Below are positions 21,019 through 30,924 of a stretch of DNA of 64,000 nt, in pieces (positions within the stretch are counted from its first letter, which is position 1; every line of letters starts with the position of its first letter). The position numbers were made by a program, and so were the translations under genes. A model generated the notes under the pieces. That model was not told the origin of the DNA. It did not search any database and saw only the letters and a program-made list of their open reading frames with translations. This stretch comes from Aradus depressus (Eukaryota > Arthropoda > Insecta > Hemiptera > Aradidae): positions 45,298,108 to 45,362,107 of the forward strand of contig OY759217.1 of assembly GCA_963662175.1 (NCBI GenBank), read 5' to 3'.

Positions 21019-21345
21019 CATCATCATAGGCGCTACAGCCCGTCAAGAGCCTTGGCCTCCTCCAGGAAATGTCCCCATGCAGCTCTGTCCTGGGCCAGTC
21101 TCCACCAACCCACCGCACCAAACCGTCTTGCGTCTCCAGCCATCTTCTTCTGGTCGTCCCACTCTTCTCCTACCCTCCGGTGTCACATTCACAAGTTTCC
21201 TAAGTATAAGGTCCTCGTCCATCCGTCTTACATGTCCAGTCCAACGGAGTCTTGCAACTCTAATCCAGTGCGACAATTTTGGCTCTGTAAAGAGTGCGTA
21301 CAACTCCTGGTTGTATCGGATGCCACAGACTAGTGAACCACAAAG
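21019..21345 (-). pseudogene. RTE-like LINE 3' end (C-terminus of endonuclease/reverse transcriptase)
   Basis: On the minus strand: NQELYALFTEPKLSHWIRVA, then RLRWTGHVRRMDEDLI, the conserved R(L/I)RWxGHVxRM motif at the C-terminus of this LINE type. After a frameshift the reading continues as GWWRLAQDRAAWGHFLEEAK to a stop at 21035-21033, followed by an ATGATGATG tail typical of RTE-like elements. The polymerase domain is absent: a 5'-truncated dead copy. Confidence 0.85.
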
Positions 21346-21387
21346 CACTTTTTTGCACATTTTACTCAATTGTTCAAACCACTCTAC

Positions 21388-21605
21388 GTAATTTTTTTTC
21401 TCCCTGTACACTCTGAAATTTGGGAGGAGATTAAATTTTGGAAAAAGGTTCTTGAAGTACATAATAAAAAAGAAAATGGTTTAAGAAATGTAATTTCATG
21501 TGGGACTGTACTTATAAGGAGTAACACCCAACATTAACCAATGTGTTAGACATTTCAATGAATACACTGAATTTATCGAAAAAACCTGCTATGAACATGG
21601 CAAAC
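21388..21605 (+). repeat. About 205-bp dispersed repeat, copy a
   Basis: TTTTTTCTCCCTGTACACTC ... CATGTGGGACTGTACTTATA ... CCAACATTAACCA ... CTGAATTTATCG matches 23539-23745 along its whole length with scattered differences. Family unknown. Confidence 0.8.
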
Positions 21606-21760
21606 GCTAGTAAGGTTGTACACCGTTCTTCGGCATTTCCTAATTGGGTGACCACCGCTTCTTGGCAAATACAACCTGAGGTGCCTATGTACTAGTTGGG
21701 ATGTCCACCGTTACACGGCAAATACTAGCTGGGTTGCCTACCGTAGTGCAGCACTTATAC
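21606..21760. repeat. Degenerate short tandem repeat, about 33 bp
   Basis: Recurring phrase GGCAAAnnCTAGnnnGGTTG...CACCG, for example GGCAAACGCTAGTAAGGTTG at 21600 and GGCAAATACTAGCTGGGTTG at 21717, with two worse units between. Confidence 0.5.
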
Positions 21761-21873
21761 ATACTTCATTAATTTCCCTGTGAATGACTGAAAATTGCAG
21801 TCATGAATGAACTATCGAAGGATTGCCTAGAATTCGTATGAGAGATTTTATGAGAACATAAATATTTATATAA

Positions 21874-22601
21874 CTTACTTACTCTTACTCCGTTGGCGAC
21901 GAACCCTGAAGATCCTTAGCCGCCCACACTAGCCTTCTCCACCGCGATCTGTCGTGCGCCACCGGTCGCCAGTTCACCACGTGGTGTTCCACAGCATCCT
22001 TCTTCACCAGGTCAGTCCACCTCAGCCGTGGTCTTCCTCGTGATCTGGCTCCTTGGACCTGAGCGTCCATGATGCGTCCTATGGCTGTCTGCTGTCCGCT
22101 TCTCACCACGTGTCCAGCCCATCTTAAGCGCCGTGATTTCATATCTGCAACTACGGTCGGGTGTTGCCAGAAGATGTCCCTCAGCTCCCTGTTGGTTCTG
22201 ATCCTCCACTCTTGGGTTTCTCTATCCTTGACCGGACCTGCTATCTTCCTCAGCACTTTATTTTCAAACGTCTGGAAACGTTTCTCCAGATGTGAGGTCA
22301 GGGTCCAGGTTTCACACCCATAGATCAGAACGGGCTTTACCATGGAGCGATAGATCCTATACTTCAGGTTCCATGACAAGGCTCTGGACCGTAGCAGCTC
22401 GATGACAGAGAAATACGCTCTTTGGGCCTGCAGAAGTCTTCTGTCCACCTCCTCCAACATCGAGTTGATGCTAGTTACCGTGGACCCGAGATACCTGAAG
22501 TTCTCAACTAGGTAAGGAGAAGGTCCCCACATTTAATTCCTGCTCCAGATGAATATTCTTACTGACTATAAGGTAGTCGCTCTTGTCGACATTAACTTCA
22601 T
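21874..22601 (-). mobile_element. 5'-truncated RTE-like LINE with 12-bp target duplication
   Basis: Flanked by ATATTTATATAA at 21862-21873 and 22602-22613. On the minus strand the main frame (22532 down to 21885) has RYLGSTV near its N-terminus, YGCETWTL in the middle and SRRLRWAGHVVRSGQQ later, the standard order behind the reverse transcriptase core of these LINEs. Upstream, NVDKSDYLIVSKN continues the same protein in another frame, so there is a frameshift near 22535. The protein ends DLQGSSPTE, followed by a short AGTAAGTAAG tail. It lacks the endonuclease and polymerase domains. Unlike the copy at 21.0 kb it has a different tail and C-terminus, so it is a second subfamily. Confidence 0.92.
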
Positions 22602-22615
22602 ATATTTATATAATA

Positions 22616-23139
22616 CTAGCAGTAATACCCACCCGGCGTTGCCCGGGGAACTTTGACTTTTCTCCCAATATCTCCTATAAGGCTATTCAGTTCCTCGACA
22701 GTACATTCATGATGTTATAATTTTCAATTATTCATACGGAATAAGGCTTATAGTCCTTCAACTGTAGTAACGCTAGCTTTGGAGCTAAAACTAATTTATT
22801 AGAGATTTCTCATTAATCGTTGCAATGGTTTTCGAGTTACAAAGATTGCGTGAGTGGATGCTGGGATGGACCAGGGGTTGATTAAAAAATAGACCTCAAC
22901 CTTCCGGTAGATAAAACTTATCTATTCAAAAAGATTCCTTATTAATCATTGCAGTGGTTTTTGAATTACAAAGATTGCCTGGGTGGATGCTGGGATGGAC
23001 CAGATATTGAGGTACTAATACGCCTATAACCTTCCACAGACGATGACGAACAAATTAAAAAAAAATTAATCAAATCCATCAAGCCGTTCGTGAGTTATAG
23101 CGGTACAACGCACAGACATTTTGAGCTTTATATATATGA
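22616..23139 (-). mobile_element. Non-autonomous Helitron, copy 2
   Basis: Reverse orientation: 5' TCATATATATAAAGC at 23139 preceded by A, 3' hairpin around CCCGGGCAACGCCGGG and terminal CTAG at 22619-22616 followed by T. 524 bp, colinear with copies 1 and 3. It lies 2 bp from the LINE's right target copy. Confidence 0.88.
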
Positions 23140-23213
23140 TACATTGTAACGGTCTGTATTAATAAAAAATAAAAACATTAAATAATTAATAATTCTTTAA
23201 TTCTAATTATCAG

Positions 23214-23411
23214 GAAGGCTTCGGCATGAAAAGAGGGGAGAGATCCTGGTCTGGCAAAGGGTTCACGTCTGTCTGTCCAGGGAGTCCATCTTTCCCCAAT
23301 TGTACAGAAGTCTGTCCCCGTTCAGTCTGAAACAAGGAGACCTCAAAAGAAGATCAACAGAAGTTCTGATGTTCTGTCGGCTCTCTCCCCTCCCCTCATG
23401 CCGATGCCCTT
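23214..23411. repeat. Foldback of about 200 bp
   Basis: Left GGAAGGCTTCGGCATGAAAA and GAGGGGAGAGATCC pair with right GGCTCTCTCCCCTCCCCTCA and TGCCGATGCCCTT. The phrase TTCTAATTATCA lies on both sides (23201 and 23509) but not immediately adjacent on the right. Confidence 0.6.
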
Positions 23412-23538
23412 ATAGCATTTTCTAGGCAACCCCAAATATAGACCATTACAATAATATATATAATAATATATATTATATATACTTTATAATTATAATTTAT
23501 AGCTATAATTCTAATTATCATTAGCATCATCAGTCATT

Positions 23539-23745
23539 TTTTTCTCCCTTTACACTCCGAAACTTCGGAGAAGATCAAATTTTGAAAAAAGGTTTTATAA
23601 GTACCTAATAAAGAAGAAAATGGTTTGGGAAATGCAATTTCATGTGGGACTGTACTTATAGGGAGTAGCAGCCAACATTAACCAGTGTGGTAGACCTTTC
23701 AATGAAAACACTGAATTTATCGAAGAGACCTCCTATGAACATTAT
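23539..23745 (+). repeat. About 205-bp dispersed repeat, copy b
   Basis: Matches 21388-21605; see that entry. Confidence 0.8.
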
Positions 23746-23949
23746 TTAAAATTGGCTATTTCTCCCTTTCCTGCCAACCCTCATAACAGCCCCTGTTTCC
23801 ACCCTTTTAATTATCATATAAAAAACATGGAACAAAAGGCCATTGGAAATATCTGGACAAAACCCTTTGTTGACATTTACTTTCATCTCAGTGTACTGTA
23901 ATGGAACTTGGACTAAAAACACTCGTTATATACGTCAAGGGAGAAAGAG

Positions 23950-24216
23950 TTATTATGACTCATCCACGGGCTTTAACTACAAGGTTGTATCGTCTGCTAC
24001 CAGAGCGCTCTTTCGTCACTATGGTGGACATGAGCCCGGCTCTACGATGGGAATCCTAAATTTTTATTCATCTAGGTCTTTAACGAGTAACCGAGGACCA
24101 TCGCTTAACGTCCCATTCGGCGTGTTTATGCCATATAAAATAAAATAAGGGCCTCGGCAGGTTTTCGAACCCGCGAACTTGAGCTCAGTAAGCTAACACG
24201 CATTCGTCTGAGCTCT
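23950..24216 (-). mobile_element. SINE-A copy 14
   Basis: TTATGACTCATCCACGGGCT ... CTACCAGAGCGCTCTTTCGT ... TTCGAACCCGCGAACTTGAG; internal deletions, partial head. Confidence 0.82.
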
Positions 24217-24753
24217 CAATGGAGAGAGAGAGAGCTCTATGCAGGATGGGAAGATCAATATATGGATCAATAGAAGTAAGCAACATTAAGGCAAACATGT
24301 CGGTAAATCACCGGTTATACAATAACTAAAATAAATATATATAATAACAATAAAATAAATGTGAAATAGACGATATGACCTTACTACTAAAATGTACCGG
24401 TTTCGGATTACGCCATGAACACCTCTAATAAGCGGACATCTCTATTAAATGGACATGTTTGAATAACCGGCATCATGCATAAGTTTCGTACAGTTATCTA
24501 TGTCTATTAACCGGTCACTCTATTAAACGGACACGGACAATGAGTTCCCATTTCTAATAATAATAACCCATAACCAGAAAGTCTCCTATAAACAGAGAGC
24601 CTGCCCTTTTCCGTGAAAGACAACTGTTGCCTGTCTTGTTTACTCTGAACGATTCGTAATTTTAGTTTACTAAGAATCCCCTTACTCTGTTCTTTTTCGA
24701 TCTCTCGTTCCTTAAAATGAATCAAACAGACTGTTCTTGGCGTTTGATGCAAA

Positions 24754-25003
24754 ATGAGTGGAAAAATATGTGTGAAGAAAACTTTTTTAACTTTAAAAGA
24801 AAAAATTGAAATTATAAGTCAGTGAAAAGGGAAAACTCAGTATTTGGGCACTCGCTCCGAAATTTAAAGTAGGTAAGACGCAAATTTCAAACACTTTAAA
24901 AAACAAGAAAGCATTATTCAAAAATTTGACTGATATTGCAAACCAAAATTCCAAAAGGGCTTTTTTAAAGATGGAGGGACTCGAAATAGTTCGGGCAACA
25001 TAA
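24754..25003 (+). pseudogene. Tigger/CENP-B-like transposase N-terminus, frameshifted
   Basis: From an ATG at 24754: LTLKEKIEIIS, the start of the CENP-B/pogo N-terminal helix-turn-helix. After a stop/frameshift near 24822 the reading continues WALAPKFKVGKTQISNTLKN, the helix-turn-helix core (compare LAAKFKVGKMQIATILKEKN in the copy at 31.3 kb). The DDE catalytic domain is missing, so it cannot transpose itself. Confidence 0.82.
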
Positions 25004-25104
25004 GAATGGTTTTGTCTCATTTGAAAAACTACTCTTTTTTCTAGTTTTCTAGCTTTTCTCTTTTTATAACAGTTTTTGTAAAAATAAATTATAGTTCATA
25101 AATG

Positions 25105-25455
25105 AGGGGCGCCGGTAGCTCAGTGGTATGCGTGCTTGACTTCTGAGCTCAAGAACGTGGGTTCGTAACCCGACCGAGGCCCTTAGTTTATTTTATCTGG
25201 GAGGTAAAATAAACTTAAGCACGCCGTCCTTCGGATGGGACGTTAAGGGATGGTCCCGAGCCTGTACGATGTCAGGTACTCGTTAAAGACCCCTACCCTA
25301 GATGAATAAAAATTTAGGGTAGGCAAAATTTAGGACTCCCACAGTAGAGTCGGGCTCATGTCCACCCGAGTGACGAAAGAGCGCTCTGGTAGTAGGCGAT
25401 ATGACCTCGTAGTTAAAGCCCGGGCATGAGTCATAAAACCTAACCTAACCTAACC
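25105..25455 (+). mobile_element. SINE-A copy 15, full length, CCTAA tail, 13-bp target duplication
   Basis: Flanked by TAGTTCATAAATG at 25092-25104 and 25456-25468. The head has GGTAGCTCAGTGGTATGCG (A-box) and GGGTTCGTAACCCGACC (B-box, one change). The tail reads CATAAAA followed by four CCTAA-type units. Few differences from the other full-length copies, so probably recent. Confidence 0.95.
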
Positions 25456-25608
25456 TAGTTCATAAATGTAATATTGTTTTTTTTTTCTTTCTTACAAATA
25501 AATTACCATTTTCTATTAAAATGACATCTCTCTTGAACGGACAAAACTTAGGGTCCCCTTATGGGAGATTGTGACAAGTATGTCCGCTTATTATAGGAAA
25601 TTCCACTG

Positions 25609-26521
25609 TATATATAAATATATATAATATATAACTGTTTCATTACTGTTCAAAGAGTTTGGAGGAGGAGAGGCGCGGGACAGAATTAAATCAGACGGAT
25701 AAACGGGACCTGCCCGGGCGGAATGAAGGAGCTAAGTTCACAGAAAGAAGAGGAACACGTACCACAAACGTGCGCTCTCCGTCCATTCAGTGCGAGTGAA
25801 CCCGAGTCATTTTCCTAATAATAATAGTATTACAGATAAAAAAAAAATAGGCGAAAGCAAAAAAAAACAGTTCAGGATGCTCTCAATTGATTTTTGCTTG
25901 TTCGCTTCTTAAAGTGTACGTGAGGAAATTTAGGTGAAACGTCGTTTTTGTTGAGGACCGACTGACTTGCTTTTGTCGGTCACGTTTTCTCTTCTGGTAT
26001 ATGAGGGGAGGAGCACATAGAGAAGGAAAGTGAAGCAACAGTAAACAAAGAGCGGTAGGGAGCCAAGGAAAATATATAAGAAAAAAAATGGAAAACTCTT
26101 GGAAAAATTGTAAAGCTAAGGAAGGAAGGAAGGATTAAAATAGCTGAAGAAGAGACTATGGAGCGTGGCAACAATTTCAATGGAAAGTGAGGCTTCATTT
26201 GTCTATTATCTTGATGAGAAGCACCCGACTGGGTTCTGGAGGCTGTTTACAGCCATCACGTACTTCTTCAATCAGAGTACACAAACAATGAGCCTTCTTC
26301 AATGGGTTTCCTTCATTCATTGACCAGTAGCGGTCATTGTGAACACTGGAACAACTGGAACAAAGGTTAATGAACGTAGCTCTGGCCATCACAATCACTA
26401 TTTACCTGTATTAGTTTAATTAATGTCCAAATACATTTCTGCGATTTTTGTCCATAAATAGACAGTTAATAAAATAAGCTAATAAAATTTCAAATTGCCT
26501 AATTCCACAAAAATATATACA
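25609..26521. other. No gene recognised; GC-richer patch at 25660-25800
   Basis: The patch at 25660-25800 is GC-richer than its surroundings and includes ATTCAGTGCGAG, which resembles an arthropod TCAGT initiator, but no exon or splice context follows. The rest (25800-26521) shows weak purine-rich sequence and no known repeat. Confidence 0.35.
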
Positions 26522-26528
26522 CAGGGCC

Positions 26529-26928
26529 GGCCCTACCATCGGGCGAACGGAGCGGCCCTACCATAGGGCGAACGGAGCGGCCCTACCATAGGGCGAACGG
26601 AGCGGCCCTACCATAGGGCGAACGGAGCGGCCCTACCATCGGGCGAACGGAGCGGCCCTACCATAGGGCGAACAGAGCGGCCCTACCATCGGGCGAACGG
26701 AGCGGCCCTACCATCGGGCGAACGGAGCGGCCCTACCATCGGGCGAACGGAGCGGCCCTACCATCGGGCGAACGGAGCGGCCCTACCATAGGGCGAACGG
26801 AGCGGCCCTACCATAGGGCGAACGGAGCGGCCCTACCATCGGGCGAACGGAGCGGCCCTACCATCGGGCGAACGGAGCGGCCCTACCATAGGGCGAACGG
26901 AGCGGCCCTACCATAGGGCGAACGGAGC
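26529..26928. repeat. Tandem array, 16 units of exactly 25 bp
   Basis: Unit GGCCCTACCATMGGGCGAAC + GGAGC, where M is C or A: 8 units have ATCGGG and 8 have ATAGGG, in runs rather than alternating. All units are 25 bp; only one other substitution (unit 6, AACAGAGC) was seen. The array starts 7 bp from the putative transposon tip and seems to have grown from the terminal sequence itself. Confidence 0.95.
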
Positions 26929-27445
26929 GGCCGCTCCAGGCGCCAAGTCCCAGGGGGCGCCTCGGTGATAGAGAAAAATAAAGGAAAACTCCAAAGTTGA
27001 TAATGCTTATTGATCTCATCAATGAATGTTGATTAAATTTTTTAACGTGAAAACGTCTATTCACTCGTTAAGCACAGTGATAGACGGTCAAACTTTCTTG
27101 TGTTGCAAAATACCGTCAGATTTCAATCGATAATAACTACGAGACTAATAATGTGATAACAACGGTTGAGGTCACAATGGATAGAGCATGTCTGGTCGTG
27201 TTCGTTGTGCAGTGTTTGTTTTGCCTGTGACGTTATCGGGCTAGTGTGGGCGCTGGTGATTGTTGCGAATTAGCGTTGTGTAAAATTATAAATTAGTGAT
27301 AACGCGTTTAGATAGGACGTTGATTCGGGTGTCATTGTAAAGAGCTTGAAAAGCACTACTAGGACTCAAAGTGAAACAATAAAAATATTCGCCGAAATAT
27401 ATGTAAACATCGGTATTAAATTGAAAATTGAAAAAAAAATTAAAG

Positions 27446-27638
27446 ATGTCATCTCTTATGAATCGTAAATATGCGCGGAATTATAGAAAACGCAAATCAG
27501 AGGAAAGCTCGCATAAAAAAAATTTTAAAAAACCTTAAAGTCTAGTGCCGAGCAAATGCAAGAGCTACGGCAGCATCGAAAAGAAAATGAAAATACGTGT
27601 GTTACTTTAGCTACCACAGACCCTTACTACATGCAATA
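27446..27638 (+). pseudogene. Broken N-terminus, possibly of a hAT-type transposase
   Basis: From ATG 27446: MNRKYARNYRKRKSEES, a basic lysine/arginine-rich start, ending at TAA 27536-27538; a second frame continues AEQMQELRQHRKENENTC and stops at 27638. The basic start is like that of zinc-finger-bearing hAT transposases, but no zinc finger or DDE residues remain. Recognition is weak. Confidence 0.35.
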
Positions 27639-28293
27639 AACTTGTGATTTATCTATTCTGTAACCATACTACTCTGTATAACCATTGTATTAAAGAGTTT
27701 GATAATTAAATTACATATTAATACGAAACACTTGTTATGATTTTATACCGACGTTTTCACAGAAAATCTAAGGCGTGGACCTTGACTACGCTTTAATGTT
27801 TTTTTTTTATTAGTTAGTAAAATAATACAAATGAATGATCTCTTTATAAAAGTAATTTTTGTGATAAATAAATGTATCTTAATTCCTACATATTTTGTTT
27901 GTCATTCTGCGTCAACTGTTCCTATAGGTACTGTGAAGAGTACAGTGCCAACGAGCATGGCTGTTTTCAATCGACAAATTAGACAGAGACAAGATGTTGT
28001 CGAGATGTTCCAAGTTCCATGCTTGCACGCACAACTGGTATATATTAGTGGCAAGCAAGGGGGGTGCCATAATTGGATCTCGCTCCATCCTCGGGCAGGC
28101 ACTGTATATACATAAAGTGTAATCCGGTTTCGATTTACGCCACGTAGCACAATGAGAATTTTAAACTTGGTGACGATGGCGTACCCTTTAAGTATATTTT
28201 TGGTAGAATTACGCAATATAAAAGTTATACTAGATCATTGTTTTTATTTATTATAATTTAATTACATTGGATTAGGTGATATAATAAAATACT
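27639..28293. other. Unassigned sequence
   Basis: Open frames of about 100 codons on both strands at 27900-28216 overlap each other and show no domain. AATCCGGTTTCGATTTACGC near 28121 resembles a decayed hammerhead-type repeat. Confidence 0.35.
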
Positions 28294-28517
28294 AGCCTAC
28301 TACTAGAGCGCTCTTTCGTCGTTCTGGTGGACATCAGCCTCTACTTTGGGAATACTAGGATACTCGTCTTAAACAAGAATCTGACATCGCACAGGTTCCA
28401 TCTCTTTACATCTCATCCGAAAGACGGCGGGCTCAAGGCTTCTTCACCTCCCTGATAAAAAACCGGATCCTGAGCTCCAGTAGGAAAGCACCCTACCACT
28501 GAGCTACCGGCACCCTC
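28294..28517 (-). mobile_element. SINE-A copy 16, diverged
   Basis: GCCTACTACTAGAGCGCTCT ... GAGCTACCGGCACC; 3' end and B-box lost. Confidence 0.78.
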
Positions 28518-28635
28518 ATTTTTGGGTTCTATGTTAACTATTGAAAATGAAGGTTTTAATCTGTCTCGTTCTTTGCATTTGGTCAGTGGCTTCACATGTA
28601 GTAAACGTTCGTAAATCATCTTAACTCTGAACAGT

Positions 28636-28709
28636 GAGAGAGCGGTGATAGCTCAGATGTATCGTGCTTGCCTACTGAGCGATTTCGTAACAATGTCGAG
28701 GGGCCTTTG
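28636..28709 (+). mobile_element. SINE-A copy 17, head fragment
   Basis: GAGAGCGGTGATAGCTCAGA and CGTGCTTGCCTACTGAGC, ending near GAGGGGCCTTTG. Confidence 0.7.
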
Positions 28710-29851
28710 TTTTTTGTCTGAAAAATACAGTTTGCTTCGATTACATAGCTTATTTTATACGGGAAAGTAAAAAATAGGAAGGTTTACAATTGGAAATAGG
28801 AAAATTTATAAAATTTACAGTTTCTATTTGTGTCTCATGCCTAGGCTTTATATCGTGACCAGTAGAGTCTCTTATCAACTCCTTTTCCAGGTCGGTACAT
28901 CTCTTTAGATTACTAAATAAGAAACTAAATGAGGCAAATGTCACTGAAATGAAGACCATATATTTTGAATAGACAAGTAAATTGACAGATGTCATGATGG
29001 CATGAAATGTTATTCAGGATAAGTGCAGGTATATCTGCCCAACGTTGGATAGAACTTACAGGGGATGAGAATGTAGATTGGAGGATCGTGGATTGGGACA
29101 CGCGACAATATCACGGGATCCAACATACCTACTCAACAATAACAACAATGACTGCCTCGACGGTGCAGTGCGTCGCTGGCGACCACTCACTTGGTTCCAT
29201 TCCTCATGTAGACAACAACGACTTTAACCTATCCTCCTTTCTCTGAGATCCACTAAGGAAAAAAAAATTACAGCTAAAAAAAACAAAATAAATGTCTGCG
29301 ATATTTGTCGATATAGTGGAAAGCTAATAAAATAAATTAAAACCATGCACTTGTTTAACTTTTAATATTTATATTGTCTTTTAATATTTATATTGTCTAA
29401 TTCTACAAATTAAATAGGTACATATAGAGTACCGTTTTCGAAACAGCCTTAGAAAATAGGATTTCAAAATAGGTTTCAAAAAGCGAAACAGGATTAATCA
29501 ACAAATGAATGACACTAAAAATAAAATTAAAATAGAAGATAGAAGCGAAGTGTACCACCACGAAAAAAATATATATGTAAAAGAATATGGATGTGTATAA
29601 TTAAAATTTAATATTATATTAAATATATAATATATATTCATTTATATATTTTATTTTATTAAATTAAGGCTGTCCGAACTACTAAATTGCCTTATATTTG
29701 ATAGTGAATTAATAAAAGAAAAACTAACCTTCTCATTGCTACGGTGAATAAAAAAAATTCCATACCTGAAAAAAAAAATTAATAATAGTCAAACAAAATT
29801 AATTATGTACCTACTACAACAAATATTATACATAACTTTATGTCATAACAT
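28710..29851. other. No gene recognised; GC-richer block at 29000-29260
   Basis: A 79-codon frame from 29007 (starts MLFRISAGISAQRWIELTGD) has ordinary amino-acid composition but no domain I know. It could be an exon of something, or chance. The remainder is AT-rich. Confidence 0.3.
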
Positions 29852-30022
29852 AACTTGCCCAGCTTTACGTAGTATAGAAGAGGTTATGAATTTCATGTTA
29901 CCCGACCTCCAGATTACAAATAAGAAAAAAAAAAAAACATTCTGTCTTTCTGCCTGTGTGTGTGTCTGTGAACACGATACCTGAATGTAACGACACGAAA
30001 TTTTATTTGTGAATACAGAACC
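29852..30022 (+). repeat. Family F 5' end
   Basis: ACTTGCCCAGCTTTACGTAG ... TGTGTGTCTGTGAACACGAT ... ACGACACGAAATTTTATTTG. Confidence 0.7.
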
Positions 30023-30060
30023 AGAAGGAAATATTACGAAATAAAGATATATGTACATAT

Positions 30061-30212
30061 ATTTTTTTTTTTTTGGTCTCATGTACGATGCATATTTGCC
30101 ATGACTCTTATAATGGTGCTTTATCTAATTATTTACTAAATCCGGAAGGGAGTTTTATCTATGAAATAAAACTCATTCCCGGACGGGATTCGAACCCGAA
30201 AACCAAGGTGAA
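30061..30212 (-). mobile_element. SINE-B copy 2, head-truncated
   Basis: T-run, then TCATGTACGATGCATATTTG ... ACGGGATTCGAACCCG; the region upstream of the B-box is missing. Confidence 0.82.
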
Positions 30213-30264
30213 GTTTTTATGTTAAATTATGCAAATGAATAAACCAATGAAAAATATATGCGAT

Positions 30265-30510
30265 TTGGCCAATACTGGACTTTCTTATACGAACCATGCT
30301 TACGAGTTACGCTAACACACGAATACCAAAAACAAAACCATTCCTGGGTATATGAAAATAATGAATTGGCGTCAGTGGTATTTCATTGTATAGCGCATTT
30401 CGGAGAGTGGCTTTCTTATACCCTGTAATAAAAAGATTTTGAGAAAGAGAAAGAGTTATCTGTATAAAAGTGTGCTTTGTATAAGAAAGTCCTGTAACAG
30501 CTACATCACA
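30265..30510. mobile_element. MITE (AGGACTTTCTTATAC family)
   Basis: Left TGGCCAATACTGGACTTTCT + TATACGAACC, right TTGTATAAGAAAGTCCTGTA + ACAGCTACA. Internal TTTCGGAGAGTGGC and GCGTCAGTGGTATTTCATTG match the other copies. Confidence 0.75.
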
Positions 30511-30924
30511 TATTTTTTTCTTGTTTTTGTTTTGTTTATCTACTTCTTTTTTATCACACTTTTTGAAAACAAAATTTATATTATAAAATCTGATTTGAAT
30601 AATTTTGAGAACAAACGATAACAAGAAATTTATAACTAATTTTGATAAATGGGAGTAACGAATTGAGAGAATGGTACTAAAATGTGTTAAAACTGGAGTG
30701 TGAGGGGGTTAAAACGGAGAGAAGCAGAGCGAGGGGGCTCGGAAAGTTAATTTGGAGTAATGGGGGGGGGGGGGGGGGGGGGGGGGGAATGTGGTTTGGA
30801 TAATCGGTTACCTACCTTCACGTTTGAAATACCTTACCATGTAGAATGTTACACTCTACCACAAATATTTACAGATATTTCTTTGATTGATTTTCACTTT
30901 CCCATAGGGATAGGAAAAGAAAAA
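30511..30924. other. Spacer with an uninterrupted run of 26 G
   Basis: G-run at 30762-30787. Otherwise AT-rich without recognised features. Confidence 0.6.

Larger units (their letters stand above)
24415..25608 (+). mobile_element. Pogo/Tigger-like element, internally deleted, carrying SINE-A copy 15
   Basis: The right end reads GGAAATTCCACTG followed by TA; reversed, CAGTGGAATTTCC then ATAATAAGCGGACATAC matches the left end's AACACCTCTAATAAGCGGAC. CAGTG ends with TA flanks and repeated 'GCGGACAT / AAACGGACA' subterminal phrases are typical of pogo/Tigger elements. It retains only the N-terminal part of a transposase. The SINE's clean duplication shows that the element is older than that insertion. 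Confidence 0.78.
26522..27638 (+). mobile_element. hAT-like transposon 5' end with expanded terminal sequence
   Basis: Starts CAGGGCCGGCCCTACCAT, resembling the CAGGGCCGGCnCTA ends common in hAT-type elements. Next come the 25-bp array, GCTCCAGGCGCC, a possible 5' leader and a broken coding start at 27446. I could not find the matching right end (a ...CCCTG terminus with 8-bp duplication), so the extent is a guess. Confidence 0.5.

Noticed and set aside
25430..25455. Interstitial telomere from a chromosome fusion
   Set aside because: The CCTAA units form the end of a SINE with target duplications outside them, so they arrived with the SINE.
25660..25800. Promoter with initiator
   Set aside because: A TCAGT-like motif and higher GC are too weak without a downstream exon or transcript evidence.
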